Source: a virus
IMG/VR virus record: IMGVR_UViG_3300046352_000035
Span: 1-28,520 of that record
Reading direction: 5' to 3' (one strand)
DNA: 28,520 nt
A program made the position numbers and the translations under genes. The notes below the pieces were generated by a model that saw only the letters and a list, made by a program, of their open reading frames with translations, searched no databases and was not told the DNA's origin. Shown in pieces: positions 11,858 to 19,954 of this stretch (the stretch's first letter is position 1; the number at the start of each line of letters is the position of its first letter).

Positions 11858-13097
11858 ACTGGACTTCCCTGAAAAGCTGGGATTCTTGTTTGAGCCACAC
11901 CGATACAAAATTCTGTATGGTGGTCGAGGCTCGGCTAAGTCTTGGTCGGTTGCTCGGGCATTGATTGCCATCGCGGTACAGAAGCCAACACGAATCCTTT
12001 GCGCTCGTGAGTTACAGAACTCAATCTCTGATTCGGTTATTGCTTTGCTTGGTGACCAAATCAAGGCTATGGGGCTGGAGTCGTTCTTTGATGTACAGAG
12101 AACAGCCATATACGGATTGAACGGCTCTGAGTTCAGTTTTGTGGGCTTGAAGCACAATGTGACTTCAATCAAGTCTTACGAGGGCGTAGACATTTGCTGG
12201 TGTGAAGAGGCGCAGGCCATTTCCAAGGTTTCGTGGGAAACGCTGATACCTACCATCCGTAAGCCAAACTCTGAGATATGGGCAACATTCAACCCAGACC
12301 TGGACACGGACGAAACTTACAAGCGATTCGTAGTGAATCCACCGCCAAGCGCCAAGATCGCCAAGGTCAACTGGTCGGACAATCCGTGGTTCCCGCAGGT
12401 TCTTAAAGAGGAGCTAGAAGACCTGAAGGCTAAGAACATGGATTCTTACCTCAATGTCTGGGAAGGCCACACACGACAAATGCTTGATGGCGCGGTCTAT
12501 GCCAACGAGCTACGCAAAGCCCAAGAAGACGGTCGCATCCGAGAATTGATGATTGATAAGTCGATTCCAGTGCAAACCTTTTGGGATTTAGGCTGGGCGG
12601 ACATGACCTCAATCTGGTTTGTCCAAACCATCGCAGGCGGTGAGGTTCGGGTTATTGATTTCTATCAAAACTGCCAAAAGACCATCGACCACTACGCTCA
12701 GGTGCTACAAGACAAGGGGTATATCTATAAAGACTGGTGGCTACCGCATGATGCCGAAAACAAGAATATGACCGGAAAATCCGTTAAAGATATTCTTGAG
12801 GGAATGGGCAAACCAGTCAGGATTACGCCAAAGCTGTCTATTGCAGATGGTATTAACGCAGCGCGTACATTGCTAAACCGAGCGTTTATCCATGAAACTA
12901 ACTGTGCTGACGGTCTACAGAATCTGCGCCATTACCGCTATGACGTAGACCCAAACACAAAGATGTTCAGCAATAAACCATTGCATGACCAACACAGCCA
13001 CGCAGCCGATGCTTGGCGGTATGTAGCCGTTGCCCTAGATGAAACAACAAGTTCATGGGGCAAATCAATCAATATAGTTCCGAAATGGGTGGTCTAA
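11847..13097 (+). CDS. terL: Terminase large subunit (PBSX/Terminase_3 type)
   Basis: A 416-residue packaging motor and nuclease. Walker A G-G-R-G-S-A-K-S is at 25-32, Walker B V-D-I-C-W-C-E-E at 114-121 with catalytic E, and the coupling region F-N-P-D near 150. The C-terminal nuclease has F-W-D-L-G-W-A-D (metal Asp) and ends with H-A-A-D-A-W-R-Y-V. ATP drives DNA into the portal and the nuclease trims the ends. ATG 11847 is chosen because it gives a normal N-terminus and an 11-base overlap with terS; the frame extends further upstream without supporting features. Length is typical of the PBSX group (about 400-430). Confidence 0.95.
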   Translation: MNLELDFPEKLGFLFEPHRYKILYGGRGSAKSWSVARALIAIAVQKPTRILCARELQNSISDSVIALLGDQIKAMGLESFFDVQRTAIYGLNGSEFSFVGLKHNVTSIKSYEGVDICWCEEAQAISKVSWETLIPTIRKPNSEIWATFNPDLDTDETYKRFVVNPPPSAKIAKVNWSDNPWFPQVLKEELEDLKAKNMDSYLNVWEGHTRQMLDGAVYANELRKAQEDGRIRELMIDKSIPVQTFWDLGWADMTSIWFVQTIAGGEVRVIDFYQNCQKTIDHYAQVLQDKGYIYKDWWLPHDAENKNMTGKSVKDILEGMGKPVRITPKLSIADGINAARTLLNRAFIHETNCADGLQNLRHYRYDVDPNTKMFSNKPLHDQHSHAADAWRYVAVALDETTSSWGKSINIVPKWVV

Positions 13098-13274
13098 ATG
13101 TTTATGATGAAGCAAGGCGATATTACTAACGCCAAACGGGTTGACGCCCTTGAGAAACGGGTTGAAATGCTTGAAAATATGCTAAAAGCCTTACAATCTC
13201 AAGAACGCCCAAAGATCGGGCGACCAGCAAAGGTCAAAGATGAACTTAAAAGCGATACTTCAAGCCGAGATTGA
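13098..13274 (+). CDS. Small coiled-coil protein between terL and portal
   Basis: A 58-residue protein starting on the base after the terL stop. Residues 14-35 form a heptad coil (VDALEKRVEMLENMLKALQSQ), then a G-R-P-A-K basic linker and a hydrophilic tail. It overlaps the portal gene by 35 bases in another frame. Its ribosome site (GGTGG at about 13088) is modest. A DNA or protein contact role in packaging is possible. It may be a chance frame, but the clear coil and exact junction argue for a gene. Confidence 0.55.
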   Translation: MFMMKQGDITNAKRVDALEKRVEMLENMLKALQSQERPKIGRPAKVKDELKSDTSSRD

Positions 13275-15375
13275 TAACTCCATCGGGTTTATCGAGAGCG
13301 AGACGGTAGAGCAGCGCAAGCAAGCCTTACAAGCCTACCTTCGTCAGCCGTATGGGAATGAGGTTGAGGGTAAGTCTTCTATTGTCACTGGTGAGGTAGC
13401 AGAGGCTATTGATGGCGCAATGCCGCCTCTGATGCGAATCTTCACAAGCTCGGATGAAGTCGTATTAGCTAACCCTACAGGCCCAGGTGATGAGGCCACC
13501 GCTAAACAGGTTACTGACTACCTGAACTACATTTTCCTGCAAGACAACCAGGGCGTGATAATCATGCACGACTGGTTCAAAGACGCCTTGATGCAGAAAA
13601 ACGGCATTGTTAAAGCGTATTGGGAAGACAAAGAAGACGTCACCAAAGAAAGCTATCAGGGCTTGTCTGATGACGAACTGGCTTTGTTGCTGCAAGACAA
13701 AGACCTAGAAATCGTTGAGCAGGATACGCAAGAATTCCCGATGCTTGACCCGATGGGTATGCCGGTAATGAACGCAGACGGTACGCCCGTCACTTACGGC
13801 GTCCATGACGTTAAGGTCAGCAAAAAGTTCAAGACTGGCAAAGTTGTCGTTGAGAATGTCCCGCCTGAAGAATTCCTAATCTCTAAGCGTCGCGTCAAAA
13901 TCTCCAATTCGCCATTCGTTGCACATCGCCGGATGATTAGCCGCAGCGACCTGATCGCAATGGGCTTTGATAAAGACGTTGTTAACGGCTTGGCCACTGG
14001 TGATGCTCTTGCATACACGCCTGAGCGAGTGGCTCGATTCAGCCCAGGTGAGCAGCCCTACGATACTCAAGCTGAAGACTTCGCAATGCAAGAGATTGAA
14101 GTCTTTGAGTGCTATATCTACGTAGATGAGGATGAGGACGGAATCGCTGAGTTGCGTCAGGTCTTTTACGCCAGCAATGAGATTCTGAGTGATGAAGAAG
14201 CCGATTATGTGCCCTTCTACTCAGTCTGCCCGATTCCAATCCCGCATAAGTTCTTTGGTAACTCGCTGGCTGATCGTACTGTTGACTTGCAGTTGATTAA
14301 GACCACTGTTACCCGTCAGATGCTGGATAACCTCTATCTGACAAACAATGCTCGCGTTGTAGCCGTAGAAGGTCAGGTTAACTTTGATGACCTGCTTACA
14401 TCTACAGCCGGTGGCGTGATTCGCGCCAAGTCCACTGGTGCAGTGCAGCAATTGAACGTGCAAAACGTGGCTTCCCAGTCATTCCCCATGCTGGAGTACC
14501 TTGATCGAGTTCAGGCCAAGCGCACCGGCGTGACTGAAGCAAGCCAAGGCCTTGATGCTTCTATCCTGCAAAACGTGACAGCCGCAGCCGTTGCTTCTAT
14601 GCAACAAGCTGGCGCAGGCAAGATTGAAATGATCGCCCGCATCTTTGCTGACACTGGTGTGCGTGATCTGTTTTACGGCATCCTGCACCTTGTCACCAAG
14701 TACCAACAGAAAGAACGCATCATTCGTTTGCGTGGGCAGTACGTGGCAATTGACCCGCGCACTTGGGCTAACAAGTACGACCTGACCGTTAATGTCGGCT
14801 TGGGTAACGGCAACCGTGACCAACAAATGGCCATGTTGCAGATGGTTCTTGCTAAGCAAGAGCAAATGCTCGCTCAGTTTGGCCCGTCTAACCCGCTGGT
14901 TTCGTTTGGCCAGTATCGCGGCTCTTTAGGTCGTATGGTCGAGGCAGCAGGATTTAAAGATTCCGCTGAGTTCTTCAAGCCAATTAGCCCCGAGCAAGAC
15001 CAAGCCTTGTCTAACCCGCCTCAGCAACATCCGCAAATGCCGCCTGAAGTGCAAGCATTGATGGCCAAGACGCAGGCTGATATTCAAGCCCAGCAAGCCA
15101 AATTCCAAGCTGATATGCAAATGCAACAGCAAAAGATGCAGGCTGATCTTGAGTTTGAGCGCCAAAAAGCCGCGCTCGAATTGCAGTTGCAACGCGAGAA
15201 AGCCCAAGCTGAGCTTCAAATCATGCGTGAAAAAGAAGCCTCAAAACTTCAACTAGAGCGCGAGAAAATGAATATGCACTTCAGCATGAAGCAGCAAGAA
15301 TTCGAGGCTGAAGCTCAATTGAAGGCTATGAAGGTAGGCGCAGGCATCACTTCAAACGTGGAGATTCCAGGATGA
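13240..15375 (+). CDS. Portal protein (P22/BPP-1-like)
   Basis: A 711-residue portal that forms the twelve-fold ring at one vertex through which DNA enters and leaves. Wing and stem parts are seen in I-V-T-G-E-V-A-E-A-I-D-G and the central I-P-I-P-H-K-F-F-G-N-S-L-A-D. A P-x-T-G-V-T-E-A-S-Q-G-L-D segment near 430 is typical of podovirus portals. Residues about 605-700 are a long Gln/Lys/Glu-rich coiled coil (Q-A-D-I-Q-A-Q-Q, then repeated Q-R-E-K), like the P22 barrel that extends into the head. The length is larger than HK97 portals (about 400-450), consistent with the podovirus type. AAAGG stands seven bases before the ATG. Confidence 0.93.
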   Translation: MNLKAILQAEIDNSIGFIESETVEQRKQALQAYLRQPYGNEVEGKSSIVTGEVAEAIDGAMPPLMRIFTSSDEVVLANPTGPGDEATAKQVTDYLNYIFLQDNQGVIIMHDWFKDALMQKNGIVKAYWEDKEDVTKESYQGLSDDELALLLQDKDLEIVEQDTQEFPMLDPMGMPVMNADGTPVTYGVHDVKVSKKFKTGKVVVENVPPEEFLISKRRVKISNSPFVAHRRMISRSDLIAMGFDKDVVNGLATGDALAYTPERVARFSPGEQPYDTQAEDFAMQEIEVFECYIYVDEDEDGIAELRQVFYASNEILSDEEADYVPFYSVCPIPIPHKFFGNSLADRTVDLQLIKTTVTRQMLDNLYLTNNARVVAVEGQVNFDDLLTSTAGGVIRAKSTGAVQQLNVQNVASQSFPMLEYLDRVQAKRTGVTEASQGLDASILQNVTAAAVASMQQAGAGKIEMIARIFADTGVRDLFYGILHLVTKYQQKERIIRLRGQYVAIDPRTWANKYDLTVNVGLGNGNRDQQMAMLQMVLAKQEQMLAQFGPSNPLVSFGQYRGSLGRMVEAAGFKDSAEFFKPISPEQDQALSNPPQQHPQMPPEVQALMAKTQADIQAQQAKFQADMQMQQQKMQADLEFERQKAALELQLQREKAQAELQIMREKEASKLQLEREKMNMHFSMKQQEFEAEAQLKAMKVGAGITSNVEIPG

Positions 15376-15743
15376 CACCCGAGCAAATCCTTGCAATTGA
15401 TCTGGAGCGTAATCAACCCGATTACATGACGTTTCAGAAATCAATTGGGTTTATCAACAAAACCCTCAAGGAAGGCGGAAAAATCCTACGCCAAGGCGAC
15501 ACACTTATGCTGTTTCGCAACATTGGAAACAATACGGTTATGTTCCACTCGTTCAGCGCGGACAAGCCTGCAAACTACCTAAAGAATATGGCCATGTTTG
15601 CGGATATGCTGAAAAAGATGGGATTTGAAACCGCTATCACTACCTACCAAAACCCCAAACTGTCTTCTATGTTTAAGGCCGCTGGATTTGATGCGACCGT
15701 GACACAAACAGAAGACGGTTATCAAGCTGAAGTGAGGCTGTAA
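15372..15743 (+). CDS. GNAT-like small protein beside portal
   Basis: A 123-residue protein. The strand-helix pattern (TLMLFRNIG, TVMFHSFSAD, N-Y-L-K-N-M-A-M-F-A-D-M-L-K-K-M-G-F, then Y-Q-N-P-K-L-S-S-M-F-K-A-A-G-F) resembles the C-terminal half of a GNAT acetyltransferase fold, where N-x-x-x-x-x-x-Y-x-x-x-G-F often occurs. The acetyl-CoA phosphate loop (Q/R-x-x-G-x-G/A) is not evident, so it may be catalytically inactive. It overlaps the portal gene by ATGA. Genes of this type follow portal genes in some BPP-1-like phages. Role in assembly is unknown. Confidence 0.5.
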   Translation: MTPEQILAIDLERNQPDYMTFQKSIGFINKTLKEGGKILRQGDTLMLFRNIGNNTVMFHSFSADKPANYLKNMAMFADMLKKMGFETAITTYQNPKLSSMFKAAGFDATVTQTEDGYQAEVRL

Positions 15744-16756
15744 TGGGTGCTGTATCTAAAGCTGTTGAAGATGTTGGAAACTTTGTATCCGACCAAATTA
15801 TTGAGCCGGTAGTTCAGACGGTTGAGCAGGTCGTTCAAAACCCGCAGGCTTTGGCCACAGTAGCCTTGGCCGTTGCTGCGCCTGGGCTTGGTACGGCTAT
15901 TGGCTCAGCTTTGGGCGCTAGTGGCGTGGCATCGTCTGTTGTTGGCAATGCGGTTCTTGGCGGTGCTCTATCAAGTGCTTCAGGCGGTAACTTCGGTGAG
16001 GGTGCTCTTGCTGGTGGTGTTGGCTCTTTGGTGGGTTCTTATGCGAATCCAGCAATCAGCGAGGCTCTGGGTGGTGGCGCTGTAGGCAACGTAGGGGCAT
16101 CTGCGCTGACTGGTGGTGCTCTGTCTGAGCTTCGTGGCGGAGACTTCAGCCAAGGCGCTTTAACCAGCGGTCTGATAAGCGGAATCGGCGAGGCCAAACA
16201 AGCTGCTATCACTGACTACCTGCAAAGCATTGAAAGCCCCTATGCACCAATGCAAGGCCCGACTGAAGCCGATGTATTGGCCACAGAGCCATCTATCAAC
16301 AATGTTATTCAGACCATCGCTCAGCCTGCCGACTTCAATCCGGCTTTGTATGACGTTGGCAAGGCGTTAGTTCCCGTGGCTGTAGGCTCTTTGTTGGCTA
16401 ATCAGGTCATGCAGCCTGCAAGCCAGCCAAGTGGTTTTGGTATTGTCTCAGCGCCTAGCCAATTTAGAGCGCCTGAATACAACATGGCTTTTACGCCATC
16501 TGCACCAATTAACTTTGGCTCACCTGAAATGCTTAAAGGCACGCAATGGGAAAGCCCAAGCCTTACTAGCCTGATTAATACGCTAAACCAACCTGATATG
16601 TCTCAATACAATCAGACCATTGGTAATGTTGGTGGTGTACCAATGTCAATCAACGACATTATTTCTAATCTAGGCAAGACAACCGCAAGTCAGTCCAGCC
16701 CCTCAATTGATAACATAATCGCCAACATTCAAAGCCAATATGGACAAACAACTTAA
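15743..16756 (+). CDS. Ala/Gly-rich virion protein
   Basis: A 337-residue protein. The first 160 residues are rich in Ala, Gly, Val and Ser with hydrophobic G-x-G stretches (A-A-P-G-L-G-T-A-I-G-S-A-L-G, repeated G-G-A-L/G-A-L-x-G-G patterns) that could insert into membrane. The second half is hydrophilic, Pro/Ser/Gln-rich and without clear fold. No signal peptide. Its place between portal and scaffold suggests a core or ejected protein, but a minor head protein is also possible. It overlaps its upstream neighbour by one base (TAATG) and its downstream one by 17. Unrecognised otherwise. Confidence 0.55.
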   Translation: MGAVSKAVEDVGNFVSDQIIEPVVQTVEQVVQNPQALATVALAVAAPGLGTAIGSALGASGVASSVVGNAVLGGALSSASGGNFGEGALAGGVGSLVGSYANPAISEALGGGAVGNVGASALTGGALSELRGGDFSQGALTSGLISGIGEAKQAAITDYLQSIESPYAPMQGPTEADVLATEPSINNVIQTIAQPADFNPALYDVGKALVPVAVGSLLANQVMQPASQPSGFGIVSAPSQFRAPEYNMAFTPSAPINFGSPEMLKGTQWESPSLTSLINTLNQPDMSQYNQTIGNVGGVPMSINDIISNLGKTTASQSSPSIDNIIANIQSQYGQTT

Positions 16757-16979
16757 AGCGCAGTGGGCTAGTAACTTATTGGCTGATGACTTTTTTGTAG
16801 AAGTCATGGATGATTTGAAAAAACAACAGATTAGTGTGATAATTAATTCAAATCGCGATGAGGTTGACGAGCGAGAATCAGCTTACAACCACATTAAAAC
16901 TCTTGATTTGTTTATCGGTCATTTGCAAGGCATTGCCGCAGAGACTGAGATTCAGAAAAAGAAATGGAAGATTCTGTGA
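16740..16979 (+). CDS. Hypothetical small helical protein
   Basis: A 79-residue protein, all helix, two long segments: DDFFVEVMDDLKKQQISVI and Y-N-H-I-K-T-L-D-L-F-I-G-H-L. The tail is Lys-rich. Small helical proteins of this size commonly sit just before the scaffold gene in podovirus head clusters. It overlaps the preceding gene by 17 bases. Role unknown; head accessory is an inference. Confidence 0.6.
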   Translation: MDKQLKAQWASNLLADDFFVEVMDDLKKQQISVIINSNRDEVDERESAYNHIKTLDLFIGHLQGIAAETEIQKKKWKIL

Positions 16980-17030
16980 TGAAAATCACCCGTAGTTCGG
17001 ACGGTTTCCGACAATTGATGAGATATTGAA

Positions 17031-17972
17031 ATGGAAAACACCAACCCTAACGGGAGTGAAAGCCTAAGCGTGAATCAAGCCGCATCTGCGTTTCTGGGTT
17101 TGATGGGTGGAGACGAGGGAGCCGAGGGCCAACCCGAGCAGCCAGCCGAAGAACTTGAAACCAGTGCTGAATCTGATGAAACTGAGTATTCGGGTGAATC
17201 AGATGAGCCTGTAGAGGAAGTAAAACCCCGCTACAAGGCCAAGGTCGGTGGTGAGGAAGTCGAGGTAGAACTTGACGAGCTTATCAACGGCTATCAACGT
17301 AGCAAGGATTACACGCAAAAATCTCAAGCTCTTGCTGAGCAACGCAAAGCTGTAGAAGCTGAGCGCCAACATCTTGAGCAGGTTAAACAAGAGCGACAAG
17401 CATACGCCCAGAAATTGCAGGCACTCGACAGCTTCTTGAGTCAGCAAAACAAGGGTGAGGATTTGGAAGTTTTGAAAGAGACAGACCCCATTGCATACGC
17501 AGTGAAGGTAGCCGAACAGTCTCAGCGTGAGAAACAGTTAGCAGTTGTCCGAGCCGAACAGCAACGCATTGCCCAACAGCAACAAGCCGAGCAACAGCAA
17601 CAATTGCAAAACCATCTCAAGTCTGAAGCAGAAAAGCTCGCGTCTGTTATCCCAGAACTGGCCACGCCAAAAGGTGACGCTATCCGGAAAGAAATCCGCG
17701 AATATGCGAAGTCTGTTGGTTGGTCAGATCAAGAACTCGCCTCAGTGTATGACCATCGCGCTGTGCTGACTTTGTATAAAGCAATGAAGTTTGAGCAGCT
17801 TCAAAAGGGCAAAACTGAAACCTTGAAAAAGGTTCAGCAAGCTCCCAAGATGCTTAAAGCCGGAACTTCAGCGCCTGATACCAAGTCTGCGCAAGACAAA
17901 CAGGTAATGCAACGGTTGCGCCAAACCGGAAAAGTCACTGACGCAGCAAAAGCATTTGAGCGTTTCCTTTAA
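17031..17972 (+). CDS. Scaffolding protein
   Basis: A 313-residue protein that shapes the empty procapsid and leaves before or during packaging. The N-terminus (20-65) is acidic and disordered (repeated Glu, Gln, Ser, Asp). A G-G-E-E-V-E-V-E-L-D-E-L-I-N-G-Y-Q segment follows at about 72-88, typical of phage scaffolds. Residues 90-220 are coiled coil, very rich in Gln, Lys and Glu. A basic C-terminus (V-T-D-A-A-K-A-F-E-R-F-L) resembles coat-binding helix-turn-helix ends. It lies directly before the capsid gene, 17 bases apart. The call rests on composition, order and the E-V-x-L-D-E-L-I-N-G motif. Confidence 0.85.
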   Translation: MENTNPNGSESLSVNQAASAFLGLMGGDEGAEGQPEQPAEELETSAESDETEYSGESDEPVEEVKPRYKAKVGGEEVEVELDELINGYQRSKDYTQKSQALAEQRKAVEAERQHLEQVKQERQAYAQKLQALDSFLSQQNKGEDLEVLKETDPIAYAVKVAEQSQREKQLAVVRAEQQRIAQQQQAEQQQQLQNHLKSEAEKLASVIPELATPKGDAIRKEIREYAKSVGWSDQELASVYDHRAVLTLYKAMKFEQLQKGKTETLKKVQQAPKMLKAGTSAPDTKSAQDKQVMQRLRQTGKVTDAAKAFERFL

Positions 17973-17989
17973 TTTTTGGAGCTTTTAAC

Positions 17990-18934
17990 ATGGCAACCTA
18001 TCAAACCTATACGGCCATTGGCCAACGTGAAGACTTGGCAGACGTCATTTATGACATTTCGCCTACCGACACCCCTTTCATGTCGTCTATCGGCAAAACC
18101 AACGCTACTGCAACTTACCATGAGTGGCAGACTGACAGCTTGGCCGCAGCCGCTCTGGGTGGTGCTGTTGAAGGTGCTGATGCCTCTAGCATCACTGCCT
18201 CGCCCACTACCCGTATCGGCAACCGTACCCAGATTTTCACTAAGTCTGTGGCCATTGCTGGTACTTTGGAAGCCGTGGACAAAGCTGGCCGTAAGTCTGA
18301 GAAGGCTTACCAATTGGCTAAAGTGTCTGCTGAACTGAAGCGCAACATTGAACTGACCTTGCTGTCTAACCAAGTGTCGTCTGCTGGTAACTCCAGCACC
18401 GCCCGCACTATGGGTGGCTTGCAGGCTTGGCTGGCCACTAACGGTGACTTCGGTTCGGGCGGCTCTGCTGGCGCTAACGGTACTACCGCTCGCACCAACG
18501 GCACCAACCGCACCTTCACTGAAGACATTCTGAAGGTCGTGGTGAAAGAGGTTTACCAGTCTGGTGGCAACCCCAAAGTGTTGATGGTCAACCCTGGCCA
18601 CAAGCAAGTGGTTTCCGCCTTCGCTGGTATCGCCGCTCAGCGTTACATGGCCCCCTCTAACGAGCCAACCACCATTGTGGGCGCGGCTGACGTTTATATG
18701 AGCGACTTCGGCACCATTTCCGTGGTTCCTAACCGCTTCATGAACAGCGCCAACTCGTGCGATGACACCGCTTTCATTGTCGACCCCGACATGGCTGCCG
18801 TGGCTTACTTGCGCCCATTCCAAACCATTGAATTGGCTAAGACTGGTGACAGCGAGAAAACCCAGTTGCTGGCTGAATTGACTTTGGAAGTCCGCAACGA
18901 AGCTGGTCATGGCATCATCGCCGACTTGAGCTAA
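17990..18934 (+). CDS. Major capsid protein (SU10-like, HK97 fold)
   Basis: A 314-residue protein that forms the icosahedral shell. The start MATYQTYTAIGQREDLADVI and D-I-S-P-T-D-T-P-F-M-S-S-I-G match the SU10-type capsid family (DUF5309). The conserved segment V-E-G-A-D-A-S-S-I-T and the C-terminal V-R-N-E-A-G-H-G-I-I fit as well. Length is normal. GGAG (17978-17981) stands eight bases before ATG. Codon use is biased towards GC-ending codons (18481-18540 has 33 G/C in 60) as expected of the most expressed gene. The strong bias also opens a long antisense frame that is not a gene. A terminator follows at 18953. Confidence 0.95.
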   Translation: MATYQTYTAIGQREDLADVIYDISPTDTPFMSSIGKTNATATYHEWQTDSLAAAALGGAVEGADASSITASPTTRIGNRTQIFTKSVAIAGTLEAVDKAGRKSEKAYQLAKVSAELKRNIELTLLSNQVSSAGNSSTARTMGGLQAWLATNGDFGSGGSAGANGTTARTNGTNRTFTEDILKVVVKEVYQSGGNPKVLMVNPGHKQVVSAFAGIAAQRYMAPSNEPTTIVGAADVYMSDFGTISVVPNRFMNSANSCDDTAFIVDPDMAAVAYLRPFQTIELAKTGDSEKTQLLAELTLEVRNEAGHGIIADLS

Positions 18935-18952
18935 TCTGACGTAAGTTAGATG

Positions 18953-18987
18953 AAAGCCTCCCTTGGGAAACCTTGGGGGGCTTTTTT
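18953..18987 (+). terminator. Intrinsic terminator after capsid gene
   Basis: AAAGCCTCCC (18953-18962) pairs with GGGGGGCTTT (18975-18984) in a 10-bp stem with one G-T pair and a 12-base loop, followed by six T's to 18987. This is a near-ideal Rho-independent signal. It would leave capsid mRNA much more abundant than that of the tail genes beyond it, as the T7 terminator after gene 10 does. Confidence 0.88.
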
Positions 18988-19000
18988 ATTTTCATGCGAA

Positions 19001-19009
19001 TGATAGAAT
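19001..19009 (+). promoter_or_regulatory. Extended -10 element directly before a leaderless-looking gene
   Basis: TGATAGAAT is an extended -10 (TG-n-TAGAAT, 5 of 6). The -35 region is only a T-run from the terminator. The expected start base is 19016 or 19017, and the ATG of the next gene is at 19017 with no Shine-Dalgarno. The transcript might therefore begin at the start codon itself. Confidence 0.4.
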
Positions 19010-19016
19010 TGCAATT

Positions 19017-19328
19017 ATGGAAAACCCTACATTTCGCAAATCTGTAGCCCACGCTGACGGTGAGGGTGGATTGATTATTCAAACCGCTCAAGACGTTTCC
19101 TCTTTGCTTGAAAAGAACAAAAAGGAATTTAATAGTTACGATGAACGCGCTAAATGGTCAGATGAACTTTACGGAAATAAAGTAGCATCAATCCCGTTTA
19201 CCGCCATTGATGACTTGAATAAGCAGGGAATCATGCGCGGATTCCATGTTATTGATAATGCTCGATTTGCAATGTGGCTAAATAATCCAGACAATCGGGC
19301 TTGGCGTACGCGCCCAGGAGTGATCTAA
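19017..19328 (+). CDS. Small conserved head protein after capsid gene
   Basis: A 103-residue protein. Y-D-E-R-A-K-W-S near 41-48, A-I-D-D-L-N-K-Q-G-I-M-R-G-F near 63-76 and N-N-P-D-N-R-A-W-R-T-R-P-G at the end match a family that follows the capsid gene in many podoviruses. The C-terminal R-x-R-P-G is conserved. No fold is established; a minor head or decoration protein is likely from position. ATG 19017 gives the usual length; the upstream in-frame TTG 18963 lies inside the terminator. No ribosome site is present, which is unusual here. Confidence 0.7.
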   Translation: MENPTFRKSVAHADGEGGLIIQTAQDVSSLLEKNKKEFNSYDERAKWSDELYGNKVASIPFTAIDDLNKQGIMRGFHVIDNARFAMWLNNPDNRAWRTRPGVI

Positions 19329-19946
19329 ATGAGCTTCACCAGTTATGCGGATTTGCAAACAGCCATTGCTGGTTATTTGGCTCGATCTGATCTGACAACC
19401 CAAATTCCTGACTTTATCCGTCTTGCTGAAACGCGCCTACGTAGAGATTTGCGTATCCGTCAGATGCTCAAGTCGGTGACTACCGCAACGGTCGCCGCTG
19501 ACAGTACGGTTGAGTTACCAAGTGATTTTCTTGAGGTGCGTGATTTTGTGGTGGTTGGAAATCCGGTGCGGCCTTTAAACTACTTCAGTCCATCGGCATT
19601 TAACCGAAATACTCGCACTTGGGAATCAGGTAAGCCACTTGATTACACAGTCTTGGCTAATGATTTTCAATTGGCTCCGGTTCCTGACGCTGTATATACA
19701 GTCAAGCTCTTTTACTTTGCTGCGCCTGCTTTCCTGAGTGACGCGAACACAAGCAACGTATTTCTGGCCAACACCCCAGATGCTTTGCTGTATGGCGCTT
19801 TGCTTGAGGCTGAGCCTTATCTGATGAATGATGCTCGAATCAACACATGGGGAACCATGTTTGATCGTGCTATCTCGTCAATTGTGCGCTCTGATGAGCA
19901 GGGCCAATACTCAGGCGTACCGCTTGCAATCAAAACAACTCTGTGA
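19329..19946 (+). CDS. Head-tail adaptor protein (SU10 adaptor-like)
   Basis: A 205-residue protein that forms the ring under the portal. The opening S-Y-A-D-L-Q-T-A-I-A-G-Y-L, the helix I-P-D-F-I-R-L-A-E-T-R-L-R-R-D-L-R and the strand E-L-P-S-D-F-L-E-V-R match the SU10-type adaptor family, as does Y-G-A-L-L-E-A-E-P-Y-L near 155. A helix bundle with a beta insertion is expected. AGGAG lies eight bases before the ATG. It follows the small head gene directly. Its job is to close the packaged head and hold the nozzle. Confidence 0.85.
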   Translation: MSFTSYADLQTAIAGYLARSDLTTQIPDFIRLAETRLRRDLRIRQMLKSVTTATVAADSTVELPSDFLEVRDFVVVGNPVRPLNYFSPSAFNRNTRTWESGKPLDYTVLANDFQLAPVPDAVYTVKLFYFAAPAFLSDANTSNVFLANTPDALLYGALLEAEPYLMNDARINTWGTMFDRAISSIVRSDEQGQYSGVPLAIKTTL

Positions 19947-19954
19947 GGTGAATC

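Noticed and set aside
16979-17029. A 16-residue open frame with a TCGGA/TCCGA stem between two head genes
   Set aside because: Too short to judge and without a clear ribosome site. The 5-bp stem is what a 50-base stretch often shows by chance.
17969-18910. A 313-codon antisense open frame across the capsid gene
   Set aside because: It mirrors the capsid gene, whose strongly biased codons suppress stops on the other strand. The translation is low-complexity and matches no family, and there is no ribosome site.
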